A stretch of DNA of 64,000 nucleotides from Zygnema cylindricum (GCA_037447655.1 JBBHKE010002011.1:98334-162333); one strand, 5' to 3'. Shown: positions 11,240 through 21,681, counted from the stretch's first letter. Numbers and translations: made by a program. The notes: generated by a model not told the origin, from the sequence alone.

Positions 11240-11927
11240 CGTCCTTTTTAACTTCCCTCTTTGCACTTTATGGCCCTAGAGTAGTTGGCATTGCTCTCCG
11301 GTTGTCAACTCTCACTCAAATGTTCACACCACTTTTGGTTGCTCATAACAGAGCAAGCAATTTCTCGCCGTTCTCTTTCATTGATAGGTTCTCAACCTGT
11401 CTTGCTTGCGTCTGCGGTATTTTAATAATTGCTAAAGGCAACAGAGGAGCTTTGGCATTTCCCCTTAGCGGCATGTGTTGTTCATACCGTCTAAACATTT
11501 GGGTTTGTTGTCTAATCCGATATGATTTTTTACGGAAGGATTTGGAGTTTGTGGCTATACACAATGTGAATACTTACTTTTTAGTCATTGAAGGCCCCAC
11601 TCCCGACGCACCTCACCCTTTTGGGCGACCAAAGGTGCACTCGGAGTTTGATTCCACCAAGTGTGATTTGGCATATTTCTATGACGAGGTTGTGCTGACT
11701 TAATGTCTGGCATGCTCCTCGTTGGTTATTGCTGACCTGTCGCGAGAAAGATTCCCTCAAACAGACCCCACTTTGTTCCCTCGCTTGATTTGAAGAAGTT
11801 TCTCGATGTGAACGCAAGTTGCTATAACTTTCAAGAATGTGTACCTGTCTCTCTTTTAAACACTTTTCGTTGATCAGGCCCGCGCGTTTGAGATTTGTCT
11901 CGCCTTGGCCCGTCAACACAAAAGTGC
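11240..11927 (+). other. rDNA external transcribed spacer-like segment, copy 2
   Basis: Second copy of the segment at 9330-10008, ending at the 18S start. An open frame of 173 codons crosses it on the plus strand and one of 131 codons on the minus strand. I reject both as genes because the other copy does not keep the frames and the context is ribosomal. Confidence 0.65.
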
Positions 11928-12481
11928 TACGTGGTTGATCTTTCCAATAGTCATATGCTTGTCTCAAGCCATGCACGTTTTCGTATAAACTTTTTTATAT
12001 TGTGAAACAACGAATGGCTCATTAAAATCAGTTTATACTTTGTTTGATTGTACTTTACTACTCCGGAAAACCTTAGTTATTTTAGAGCTAATACTTGCAA
12101 AAAATCGCGTCCGTTAGGGAGGGACGCTTTTATTAGATAACATACCAATCCGGGCTCGCCCGATATTTTAATTCATTAGAACTCCACAAATCCCACGGCT
12201 TGCGCTGGGTGTTTTCCATTCTAATTTTGCCCTATTAACTCTAATGGTACGTTAGAGGCTTACCATGATGGTAACGGGTGACGGAGAATTAGGGTTCGAT
12301 TCCAGAGAGGGAGTTTGAGAAACGGCTACCACATCCAAGAAAGGACGCAGGCGCGCAAATTTCCAATTTTGACACAAAGAGGCAATAACAAAGAAGAGCA
12401 ATACTGGGCTCTATGATTGAAGTAATTGTAATGAGTATAATTTAAATCCCTTTTAATACAAGGACCCATTAGAGGTCAATA
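11928..12481 (+). pseudogene. 18S rRNA 5' third, degenerate copy
   Basis: About 550 nt align with the start of eukaryotic 18S rRNA: AGTCATATGCTTGTCTCA, GAATGGCTCATTAAAATCAG, TTTTAGAGCTAATACTTGC, GGGACGCTTTTATTAGATAA, GGGTGACGGAGAATTAGGG, GAAACGGCTACCACATCCAAG, CAATACTGGGCTCT and GACCCATTAGAGGTCAA. It carries many substitutions and indels and lacks everything after that point, so it cannot be a working gene. Confidence 0.9.
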
Positions 12482-12967
12482 ATGGTGCATGGAAAATTAA
12501 ACAAACTTATACAACCATTTAATTTGTACACCTTTGGCAATCCACTACCCAATGTAATTGTTATCATCGTGAGACATCCTCGTGATCATGTGACACTAGC
12601 CGCGGGAGTTGCACCCTTTTACGACTTAAATCTGAATGGAAGTCAAGAGTCTCATCCTAGAGTAGAAGTGTCAAAGTGTTGCATTAAGGTCGTAGTCATG
12701 ATAGTTTGTCAATTGAAGTCTGGTCCTTTAGAGTATTACCAACAAAAGGCGTCGCACATCGAGTAAATATAAACGACAAAATATCACATTGCCGAGGTTG
12801 TTTTGGCCTTTTGTTCCCAGTTGAACAAGGTGATCAATGGTTGAGGTAAAGTAGTAATTGCCTGTTTACCTCAACAACTACTCAATAATAATACTCTATA
12901 ATATTGTGAGACATTCTATTACCCGATGGACTTGAAATCCCAAATGTTATCCGAGTGAAGATAAAAC
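12482..12967. other. No recognisable feature
   Basis: Follows the 18S fragment, but I could not match it to later 18S, 5.8S or 28S rRNA. A 94-codon open frame (12482-12766) has no recognisable motif. Confidence 0.4.
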
Positions 12968-13741
12968 TGTTGTCTATAGCCATTTTCAGCCATGGATTTA
13001 CCCTCGGAAGCACCACAGACTACCCCAAAAACAGTCTACTTTGAGTCCTATTAGAATTCTACAGAAAAACCAGAACAAGCTGAAACTACAGCTGAAACTA
13101 CATCAACAGATAGGTCCTACACTAATAAGTATTTCCACAAATTTCCATATAAATATACCAAACAAAATTATCACAACCCAGTCAAAGTTGAGAAAAATAG
13201 CCTGCCAGAACTTTATAAATCTGACCAACTCCACAATGAAGCCCTAAGAAAATCAGGCACGGACTAGGTCTGGAAATTAGCCACAATAATGCCAGTACAT
13301 GGAGGAACACACATGCAAAATTTCAGATAATCGTGCTCATAGAACTGAGAGAAATTCTCAGATGAAATTCCCAAAAATGAGCACAAACAGTTTCTGTCCA
13401 AAAAGTTCCTAGGTACAAAATACGAAGTCCTACAAATATAAACTAGAGCTCACTACTTAATGTACGGAGGCATACCAGCCGTAGGTATCCTTAATACTTC
13501 GTGATATTTTAGAAAGAATATATCTAAAATAATACGTAATACACAAAGGACAAAACATTGTTGTAAACATTTACAAACCCTACAAATTTCGCCGAAACAA
13601 TCTAGACCGTCCAAAAAAAAAATATCGTATGATCAACGCAATTTCGCGTCCCTCACCAAAATGTCCAAACTGACGGTGCCGCCCTTCGTAGCTCTTCTTC
13701 AGCACCCTTGATATCGTGAATCATATTCACCAAAATCCTAT
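12968..13741 (-). repeat. Family-B-like LTR, first part (split by copia C1)
   Basis: Starts TGTTGTCTATAGCCATTTTC, matching the ends of the minus-strand B2 LTRs at 43780 and 46999, and shares the GGAGGCATACCAGCCGTA phrase. Similarity ends where C1 starts at 13742 and resumes at 19227 after C1. The two parts sum to about 1.1 kb, the normal B LTR length. Confidence 0.65.
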
Positions 13742-14429
13742 TGAAAAGTAAGCTTTAGTAAGTCTTAGAAAATTGAGTCTAAGACTTAGAATATTTTTGG
13801 AATGCCAACTGTTCAATATCAACCAAATTTAGTGTGGATTTTTTGTAGTATCTACACGAATAGTTATCTTTAAGTTAATTAGTGTGTAGGGCAGCCAATG
13901 AATGTAGACGTGATAAGAATCACCCGGATTTTTAGGGTATAGATATTGTTAGTGGACAACAATTCTGGTCCAAACACTTAGATTATTCTCAATAGACTGT
14001 ACAGTGAACCTTCTACATACGTTTTAGATATTTTGAATATCTTTAGAGTATTTAATTCAATTAGGAGTGATCTGTTTGATACAAAATGTACAGTCTACAC
14101 AAGAGTTAAGGAAATGAGAGCACTGAGTGCAGTTTAAGGTGTTTTGTGCTCTATTGGCTTTGATTTGCTTGTAGTACATGTTTCTATTGTTTAAAGACCT
14201 CTTTCATTTGAAGTTACATAACTTACACTATAAATCTAGTCTAATAGGCATTTCTATTTGGGTTTGCTTTTGCTAACATGTCGGATAATTGCTCTGCTCC
14301 TACCGCAAGTGCTCCTCTTGGCCCTAGTGCTCCACCTGCTCCTCCAGTGACGAATATTCCAGCTGGTGCAAGTGTGACTCCAAGTAGAAGTGGATCGCAG
14401 CCGAGTCAGTATGCCCATGACCTCCAACA
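13742..14429 (+). repeat. 5' LTR of copia C1
   Basis: 688 bp, TGAAAAGTAAGC ... CTCCAACA. Aligns with 18546-19226, 42877-43561 and 62126-62690. The last ~150 bp encode the N-terminus of Gag (ATG at 14278), so the LTR is partly coding. Contains the repeated phrase GAGAGCACTGAGTGCAGTTT near 14117, shared by the other copies. Confidence 0.9.
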
Positions 14430-15322
14430 GGTTATGGGCCCACCGCCCAAGTTGCCATTTTTTTATCGATCAGACTACTTGTATTGGGAAGATATGCTGA
14501 GCTCCTATTTTGAAGAGAGGGACTTGTCATCCATTGTGGATGGAACTACCGATGAGACAGCACCAGATTGGAGGAAAAAGAATATCCACTGCCTCAACGT
14601 CTTGAAGCAGTCTATGACAAAAGAGTTGGTAATGTCTTACCTTGAGATGAAAAAGGCTTCTCAAATCTGGTTTAGTGTACATGCTATTTATGTTCAGCTA
14701 GATGTCACTGTTCAGACTAATATATCAACAGAAATCTTTGAATTTAAGTATTTTAGAGGTAGTATGTCAGATCATTGTCATGCTATGAAAAGGTTGTTCC
14801 TTCACAGTACTAGTGCAGGTGGGGACTTTTCCCCTCCTCAACAGGCTATGTTATTAATGCATACTTTACCCAATTATTGCCATGGATATACTTAGGGCTC
14901 TTCCACAACGTTAGTGGAACATAGCATTAGCCATTCAGTTTATTTTGAGCAAAGAAACTAACCAGATTTCAGAAAAAGGTAGTAGTAAGTCTGTTCAAGC
15001 ACTAGCTAACCAATTTTATGACTCTAATATTGGTAATGGCAGTGGTAGAGGTAGTGTTCCTAGAAAGACACCTTTGACATGATATTATTGTGATGAAAAT
15101 GCCTATGTTTTCAGATTGTGTAATGCCTACAAGAGAGCAAAAGCAACAAGAAATTTTTGCTCTGGTTGGGACGAAAGCCAGGTTCCTTCTCAATCAGGTG
15201 GACGACCAACTGCTCTGTTCAACGAACTAAAGGAGGAGGATGTGAGTAGCTATCCCATCAACAGGGAAGAGAAATACTTTGCGATGGCACAAGCAATGGA
15301 AGGCATGGAGGAAGATGAATAG
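14278..15322 (+). pseudogene. gag: gag of copia C1 (broken)
   Basis: Copia-type Gag. The ATG at 14278 is inside the LTR; about 50 residues, rich in Ala, Pro and Ser, come from the LTR and the frame crosses the primer site (QQVMGPPPKLPFF). The capsid-like block follows (YWEDMLSSYFEERDL, TKELVMSYLEMKKASQIW). The first frame ends at 14895 and the rest is recovered in other frames, including a zinc-knuckle remnant near 15080-15125. The final frame ends EEDE-stop at 15320-15322, followed three bases later by the ATG of the protease. Confidence 0.88.
14430..14442 (+). promoter_or_regulatory. Primer-binding site, half-tRNA(iMet) type, copia C1
   Basis: GGTTATGGGCCCA immediately after the LTR end. 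Complementary to the initiator-tRNA anticodon arm, as in Drosophila copia. Also read as Val-Met-Gly-Pro within Gag. Confidence 0.88.
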
Positions 15323-15325
15323 ATA

Positions 15326-16542
15326 ATGGACTCTGGTGCATCTGCACACATGTGCCGCAGTCGCCATTTATTTGAGAGTATTGAATCTCCTTCACCCATC
15401 AAAATTTATTTTAGTGATGATTCCTTTGTTGAGTCAAAAGCAAAGGGTACGGTGTCATTTATGTTGAATGTAGAGGGAAAACGTGTGAAAAGGGTTTTGG
15501 AAAATGTGTTGCATGTTCCAGCTTTTAAAAGGAATTTTTCTTTATGTCAGTGGTAGAAAAGAAAGGTTTTAAAACTATATCTGAAAATGGGAAGAAACTA
15601 TTGAGTAAGAATGGGAAAATAGTTGCAGAGGGATATAACTTGTACTGGTTGTGTCTTGCAAATGATAATGATAATGATGTTATGTACTCAAGTGTAATCA
15701 GTGATTGTGATTTATGGCATAAACGTTTAAAGAATTATGATAGATTAGAAAATATGGTAAATCCGAAAATGGTGGAAGGTGTAAAAATAAGTCAAAAACC
15801 AACATCAAATGTATGTGATGGTTGTGCAATGGGAAATATACATAAGTTGCCTTTCCCTTCGCAAACTAATCATAGAAGTAGCAGGGTGCTAGAACTAATT
15901 TATTCAAATGTATGGAGGCCATCAAGGTATCCATCTGTGGGAGGTGTTAAGTTTATGCTTACCTTTACAGATGACTATACTAGATTTACTACAGTATACA
16001 TCTTGAAAAGTAAGGATGAAATTTTTGCAAAATTTAAAGAGTATAAGGCTTGGGTAGAAAATCTGCATGGAAGAAAGATACCAGGATTCAGATCTGATAA
16101 TGGAGGGGAGTACATTTCTAATGAGTTTGCATAATTCTTAAAATTGTATGGAATCTCATGCCAACTAACTGTTCCTTACTCTCTAGAACAAAACGGTGTT
16201 TCATTGAGGATGAATAGAACCATATCAGAGTGTGTTAGGATAATGATGGCTGATATGGACATAAATCACAAATTTTGGGAAGAGGCTATGAATTGTGCAG
16301 CTTATGTGAGAAACAGGTTGGAAACAAGGGCAGTAAAAGATAAAACACCTTATGAAATGTGGATTGGACAAAAACTTGATGTAAGTCACTTCAAAGTTTT
16401 TGGAAGTAAGAATTTTATGCTAGATAATGATCCGCAGAAATGGAAGTTAGAGCCAAAAGACATACTAAGGCTATTTCTAGGGTATGATGATCATGCCCAA
16501 GGTTACAAAGTGTATGACATTAAAGAAATAGAGTTGTGGTAG
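15326..16542 (+). pseudogene. pol: Protease-integrase part of pol, copia C1 (broken)
   Basis: Starts MDSGASAHMC, the copia aspartic protease active site, 3 nt after the gag stop. The frame shifts near 15550 into the pre-integrase block (DLWHKRLKN, where a finger His is changed; CDGCAMGNIHKLPFP) and the integrase core (16134 stop, then 16144-16542). The first catalytic Asp is Asn (YSNVW), the second is intact (SDNGGEY), and the catalytic Glu is Leu (VSLRMN). Integrase is therefore inactive. Confidence 0.9.
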
Positions 16543-18520
16543 CCAGAAATATCATAGTGAAGGATGAAGGAAAAAGAGTAGATGTATTTAATGACGTACA
16601 GATGAGAAGAAGGATAGAAGTATTGATTTTATTTTTTTGGAAGAGAATCCTATGTTTTTCAGAAAAAGTGCAGAAAATGCATCTATACCACCTCAGAGTG
16701 ACTTCCGACCTACAAAACCATCTCCTCCAGTGGAAACAGGACCTGAACCATCTCCTACACTAGAAACAAGGCATGTTATGCCTAGAGAGTTGCAGACTCT
16801 CCTTTGCCTCAAGCTAAAACCGAATCACAAGCAGAATCACATCTTTCGAGGAGGAGGACTCAACCATCTATACCAGTGACAGAATTCCCAGGTGCAGTGA
16901 GGCGAAGTGCACAACTTAGGGAAGCTAACGCAGCTTTTGCTCAATCAGCACACATAGAAGAGCCTCTAACATTAACAGAAGCTTTTTTGAGTGGTGAAAA
17001 TGAACACTAGGTTGAAGCGGTCAATGAGTCAATGAAGTCCATCATGGAGGCCTAAACGTGGGATTTGGTGGAACTTCCTCCAGGAAGGAAGGCTATTGGG
17101 AGTAAATGGGTCTTTAAGCTAAAATTGAACCCAGATAATACCATAGATTGGTATAAGGCTCGTTTGGCTGCTAAGGGATTTAATCAAAAAGAGGGGATAT
17201 ATTATGAAGAAACTTTCTCCCTTTTGTAAGGTTTCCATTTGTCCGCATCTTACTTACACTAGCTGCCATAGAGGATTTTGACATCCACCAAATGGATGTC
17301 AAAACAACCTTTTTGCATCGTTATTAAGATAAGGTCATTTATATGAAAACAACCACAGAGTTATGAGGAAGCAAGAATATAAAATATTTTGTGCAGACTT
17401 TTATAATCTTTGTATGGCCTAAAACAGGCCCCTAGGCAGTGGAACCGAAAGTTAGATGAAAACTTCACAAGATTAGGATTTACTAGGATTAGTTCTGATC
17501 ATTCAGTATATGTAATGTGTGGTGATAATCATGATGAGGTGATATTCATTGCTATGTAGTTTGATGATGTGCTACTAATCAGTAGTAACAAAAAAGGAAT
17601 TGCTAAAGTAAAACACACTTTTAATCCACAATTTCAAATGAAGGATTTGGGTGAGGCAAAATATATTCTGAGAATACAAGTTGAAAAAGATAGAGAAAAG
17701 AAAATAATTAGGCTAACTCAGAAAAAGCGATAGGAAATATGTTAGAAAAATTTGGCTTAGCTGATGCCAAAGGTTATGTAACTCTTATGGAGTATAAGCA
17801 GAAAACTTGAAGGAAAAGAGCATGAGTTTGGAGTCATAATAGATGAAGAACTCAGTGCATAAGAGCAAAAAATTATGTCTCAAGTACCTTACATACAAGT
17901 AGTAGGAAGTCTGATATACTTCATGAATTGTACTAGGCCTGATATAGCTGGAGCTGTTGGTGTATTGAGCAGAAGTCTGCAAAACCCACGAAAGAAAGAT
18001 TGGGAGGCAGCAAAAAGGGTCTTAAAGTATCTTGTTGGGACCAGAAATCTTTAGCTTACTTTTGGAGGGAACAAGGTTGGCATTAACACTTGGAGTGATG
18101 CTAGCTATGGTGATGTGCCTAGTAGGAAGTCTACAACTGGGTTTGTCATTCAGATTGGAAGTGGTACTTGCAGTTGGAGTAGTAAAATTCAAAAGGTCAC
18201 AACTCAATCTACTATGGAAGCCGAATACATGGCTGCGAGCGCAGCCTTCAAAGAGTCAAGAATTGGGTTTTACCCAAGAGTGGACACAAATAATGTGGTG
18301 CGACAATCAAGCAGCCATTTCTGTGGCTATAAACCCAAGTCACCATTTTAAGAGTAAACATATGGACATTTGGCTAAATTTGGTACGTGAGAAAGTATTT
18401 GCAAAAGTGGTAAAGCTTTGTTATTTGCCTGATGAGAAAATGGTTGCGGACATGTTGATAAAAGCCCTTCCCGCTCCTAAATTGGAGTACTACAAGAAAA
18501 CATGTGGTCTAAGTGAGTAA
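16536..18520 (+). pseudogene. pol: Reverse transcriptase-RNase H part of pol, copia C1 (broken)
   Basis: Linker rich in Pro/Glu, then RT: KWVFKLKLNPD near 17105, YKARLAAKGFNQKEG, FDDVLLISS near 17560 with a stop just before it, DLGEAKYIL, then PYIQVVGSLIYFMNCTRPDIAG and the RNase H block (STTGFVIQIGSGTCSW, STMEAEYMAASA, WCDNQAAISVAINPSHHF, LPDEKMVADML). At least five stops or shifts. The C-terminal 162-codon frame ends at 18520, ten bases before the polypurine tract. Confidence 0.88.
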
Positions 18521-18545
18521 GTCTTCTAAAGCTTAAGGGGAGAAT

Positions 18546-19226
18546 TGAAAAGTAAGCTTTAGTAAATCTTAGAAATTTGAGTCTAGGACTTAGAATATTT
18601 TTGGAATACCAACTGTTGAATATTGACCAAATTTAGTGTGGATTTTTTTTGTTGTATCTACACGAATAGTTAAGTTAATTAGTGTGTAGGGCCACTAATG
18701 AATGTAGACGTGATATGAATCACTCGGATTTTTAGGGTATAGATATTGTTAGTGGACAATTATGGTCCAAACACTTAGATTTTTGTCAATAAACTGTCCA
18801 GTGAACCTTTTACACACGTTTTAGATATTTGGAAGATCATTAAAGTATTTAATTCAATTAGGAGAGATCATTTTGATAGAAAATGTACATTCTACACAAG
18901 AGTTAAGGAAATGAGAGCACTGAGTGCAGTTTAAGGTGTTTTGTGCTCTATATTCTTTGATTTTCTTGTAGTACATGTTTGTATGGTTAAAAGACCTCTT
19001 TCATTTGAAGTTAAATATCTTACACTATAAATATAGTCTACTAGGGATTTCTCTTTGGGTTTGCTTCTGCTAACATGTCAGATAATGGCTTTACTCCTAC
19101 GGCAAGTGCTCCTCTTGGCCCTAATGCTCCACCTGCTCCTCCAGGGACAAATATTCCAGTTGGTGCAAGTGTGACTCCAAGTGGAAGTGGATCGCAGCCG
19201 AGTCAGTATGCCCATGACCTCCAATA
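18546..19226 (+). repeat. 3' LTR of copia C1
   Basis: 681 bp, TGAAAAGTAAGC ... CTCCAATA (terminal CA changed to TA). Preceded by polypurine tract AAGGGGAGAAT. Also contains the LTR-encoded Gag start (ATG at 19076). Confidence 0.88.
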
Positions 19227-19557
19227 TATCTACTTGGCGAAATGACACCACTCCATCCAAATTAGTCCGAACTGGTGACGTACTTTTTCAAAAACATTCT
19301 AGATCAGTTAGCTTCGCGATCTGCTTTACATTTGACTTTCATATTCCGTACTTCTTCATTTACTTGTTCACGCCACTTAACTAGTTCCATATGTCCCAAA
19401 AACAATTTGTACCATTACTCCCTCAATCCACAAATCCACTAGAACCTCCACAGTAAATCCAAAGAGCATACCTAATAAAATCGCGTACTATACTCATGAA
19501 CCATAGTGTACGCATGAAACGAAATGCACTCACGAAACTAACTTTTCAAACCAACAA
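19227..19557 (-). repeat. Family-B-like LTR, second part
   Basis: Continues 12968-13741 beyond the C1 insertion and ends CTTTTCAAACCAACA, the reverse complement of the family B LTR start (TGTTGGTTTGAAAAG). Flanks of the rejoined LTR (AAAAC / ATATC) show no target duplication. Confidence 0.6.
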
Positions 19558-19735
19558 TATCTTTATTTGGTTGACAATGACATGCGAGGTGAATGATATG
19601 GCAAAAAGACTCGCGGGAAAGATACTCTCCAACGAAGAGAAAGATTCGCCCCAAGCTCAAAATAAACCCTAGGGTAATAAAAGGAGGGTTCACTTTAGCT
19701 TTTTGCTACTCCAAAACTTTTTTTTGTCTCATAGG

Positions 19736-20850
19736 TGTTGTTTTGAAAAGTGATTTTTGTGCGTATAAGACAGTTCATACGTAATTGCTTAATGGATTTA
19801 ATATGGAGGTTCGAATTGATTCATGGATTGGGGGGGCGAACATACGGATATATTTAAAATGATGTAAAAGACTCATTAAGTGGAGTGAAGAAGCATTGAC
19901 AAGGACGGCGGATCGTGAAGCGATCCGATATGGAATAGGCTTCGCTAATACAGCGTAGCTGTGACGCAGACAGGACAACGCAACTGCGGTTATTTTGGAA
20001 GAATATGCGCCGCCGGTACGGCGGAGCTGACGCATACAAGACAACGCAGCTGCGGTTATTTTTGAAGAATATGCGCCGCCGGTACGGCGGAGCTGCGACG
20101 CAATTAAGTCAATGCAACTGCGGCTATTTTTATGATCCCTACGGACGGCACAGCTAGCGCAGCTGCGGATAGAAGAAATAGGATAGAATTTGAGTAATGA
20201 TGATTTTACGGTAGTGGTAGCTTAGTAGTTGCTCAGTGGAAGCTTGGTTTTTTAACATACGAAGATTACGGAGATGTCAGTGTAAATATTGTGTACAATA
20301 GAGGTTTGTCCTTTTTAGTCAATCAGTTTATTAGAGTAGATACACTACGGCTGGTAAGCCTCCGAACATTCAGTAGTGAACTCTCTGAGTATAACTTGCA
20401 GGACTTAGATTATTTTATAAATCGCTGTCAAGTTTATCAAAGCAATGGCAAACTGTTTTCTGCATCTTTGACTTGTTCGTATGATCACTCTTTTTGGTGC
20501 TTTCATGTGAAACTTTGTTAAGTTTTTCTATGATATATGATTCATATGTGTGTAAAGTTTCATACTGTTCAAGAATCTCTGTAAGATTCAGTGAGTAGTC
20601 TAATAGGTTAGTTTGTGAAGCTGTTAGATGTTTCTGTGAAACTCAAGAGCTTATATCTTCTAGATTCCGTGGTGGATTTGGCTTTAACTTTGAGAGCTTA
20701 CATTATTTATAGTATAATACCTATCGGTGCAGTTTGAGTTTATTTTATTCATTGTGGAATAATCTGTGCTGTCTGAAACACAACTATTTTTGAGGTAGTC
20801 TGTGGGTGTTTCCGTGAGTTATCCATGGCTGAAATAAGTTATGGACAACA
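19736..20850 (+). repeat. 5' LTR of copia B1
   Basis: 1,115 bp, TGTTGTTTTGAAAAG ... GGACAACA, a TGTTG/CAACA terminal inverted repeat like Drosophila copia. Contains a GC-rich block (about 19900-20165) of repeated GCGCCGCCGGTACGGCGGAGC and CGCAGCTGCGG words: two tandem ~75-bp units. The Gag ATG (20825) lies inside. Confidence 0.85.
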
Positions 20851-20863
20851 GGTTATGGGCCCA
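20851..20863 (+). promoter_or_regulatory. Primer-binding site, half-tRNA(iMet) type, copia B1
   Basis: GGTTATGGGCCCA directly after LTR-terminal GGACAACA. Same site and same reading frame (Val-Met-Gly-Pro) as in families A and C. Confidence 0.88.
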
Positions 20864-21142
20864 CACCCATGGCTACCCATATTTGATAGATCAATTTTTC
20901 ACAATTGGAAGTGTGCGCACGAGAGCTACTTCGAGATGATGGAGCTAATGGATGTGGTGGACGGTACCTTGGCCGAAACATCAAATGGATGGAAAAGCAA
21001 AAATCATGAGTGTCTAAGGGTTATCAAGAACTCCTTGACTGAGGATTTGGTAATGTCATACCTAAGTTTTAAAAAGGCATCTGAATTACGGAGTTGCTTA
21101 GAATGTATGTATGCAAAGATTTATTTATATTATTGGCTTAGA

Positions 21143-21681
21143 CACCGCGCATCGTTATTAATGTCAAAGTTTAAATAGTGTGTAAGTAAATATACCGTCA
21201 TTGATGCTAATTAAGAATTTGAAAGTTAAAAAAAAAAAGGTTTATTCTAATTTCATTGTTTACGCTAATTTGGAACAGCAAAAATGGAAAATTTTCTGTA
21301 CGATTATATACATTATTATATGTATCCGTACAAAATATGAAAAATCGTACACCGTAGTGAAATTTAAGTATCCGTATATGTCAGACTTATTTACATATCA
21401 GACCTATCCCGTTTTTTTAGCGCACGTTCCTATGCGAACGCGTCCGATTTAATTCATTTTTTGTAAAATTTTCAACTAAAAAGGTACATTTATGTACGGT
21501 CTAACATCGACCGTACACCACACTATTTACATGTTAATGTACTTTCGTTCTGTACGCTAATTTGTACGGAACCTCGATTAACGTCAAGGAAAAATTAAAA
21601 TCACGTATACTATTTTTGGAAAAAAATCAAAATTTTAAGAACCCAAATTAGTGACCTTGACACTAATAACGATGCGCGGTG
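21143..21681. mobile_element. MITE M1 (Tc1/mariner-like, TA target) in B1 gag
   Basis: 539 bp bounded by inverted repeats of about 25 bp (CACCGCGCATCGTTATTA... / ...TAATAACGATGCGCGGTG). The B2 gag has no insertion at the same place (TTGGCTTAGTAGTGTTACC), giving an empty site. TA follows the right end; on the left only A remains. Internally it shares GTCCGTACACCACACTATTT-like sequence with the element at 54868-55364. It has no transposase frame. Confidence 0.85.

Larger units (their letters stand above)
13742..19226 (+). mobile_element. Ty1/copia element C1 (family C), complete but dead
   Basis: A 5.5-kb plus-strand element: LTR (13742-14429), primer site, gag, protease, integrase, RT, RNase H, polypurine tract (18530-18545) and LTR (18546-19226). 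LTRs are 688 and 681 bp. Several frameshifts and stops, and lost catalytic residues. It sits inside a B-like LTR. Flanking 5-mers (CCTAT / TATCT) do not agree. Confidence 0.9.

Noticed and set aside
11182-11703. 173-codon open frame on the plus strand
   Set aside because: Lies in the ETS-like segment before 18S; the parallel copy at 9330-10008 does not keep the frame and the protein has no recognisable motif.
12482-12766. Continuation of 18S or a 5.8S/28S rRNA
   Set aside because: I compared it with the conserved blocks I know (for example the region after GGAGGGCAAGTC) and found no match.
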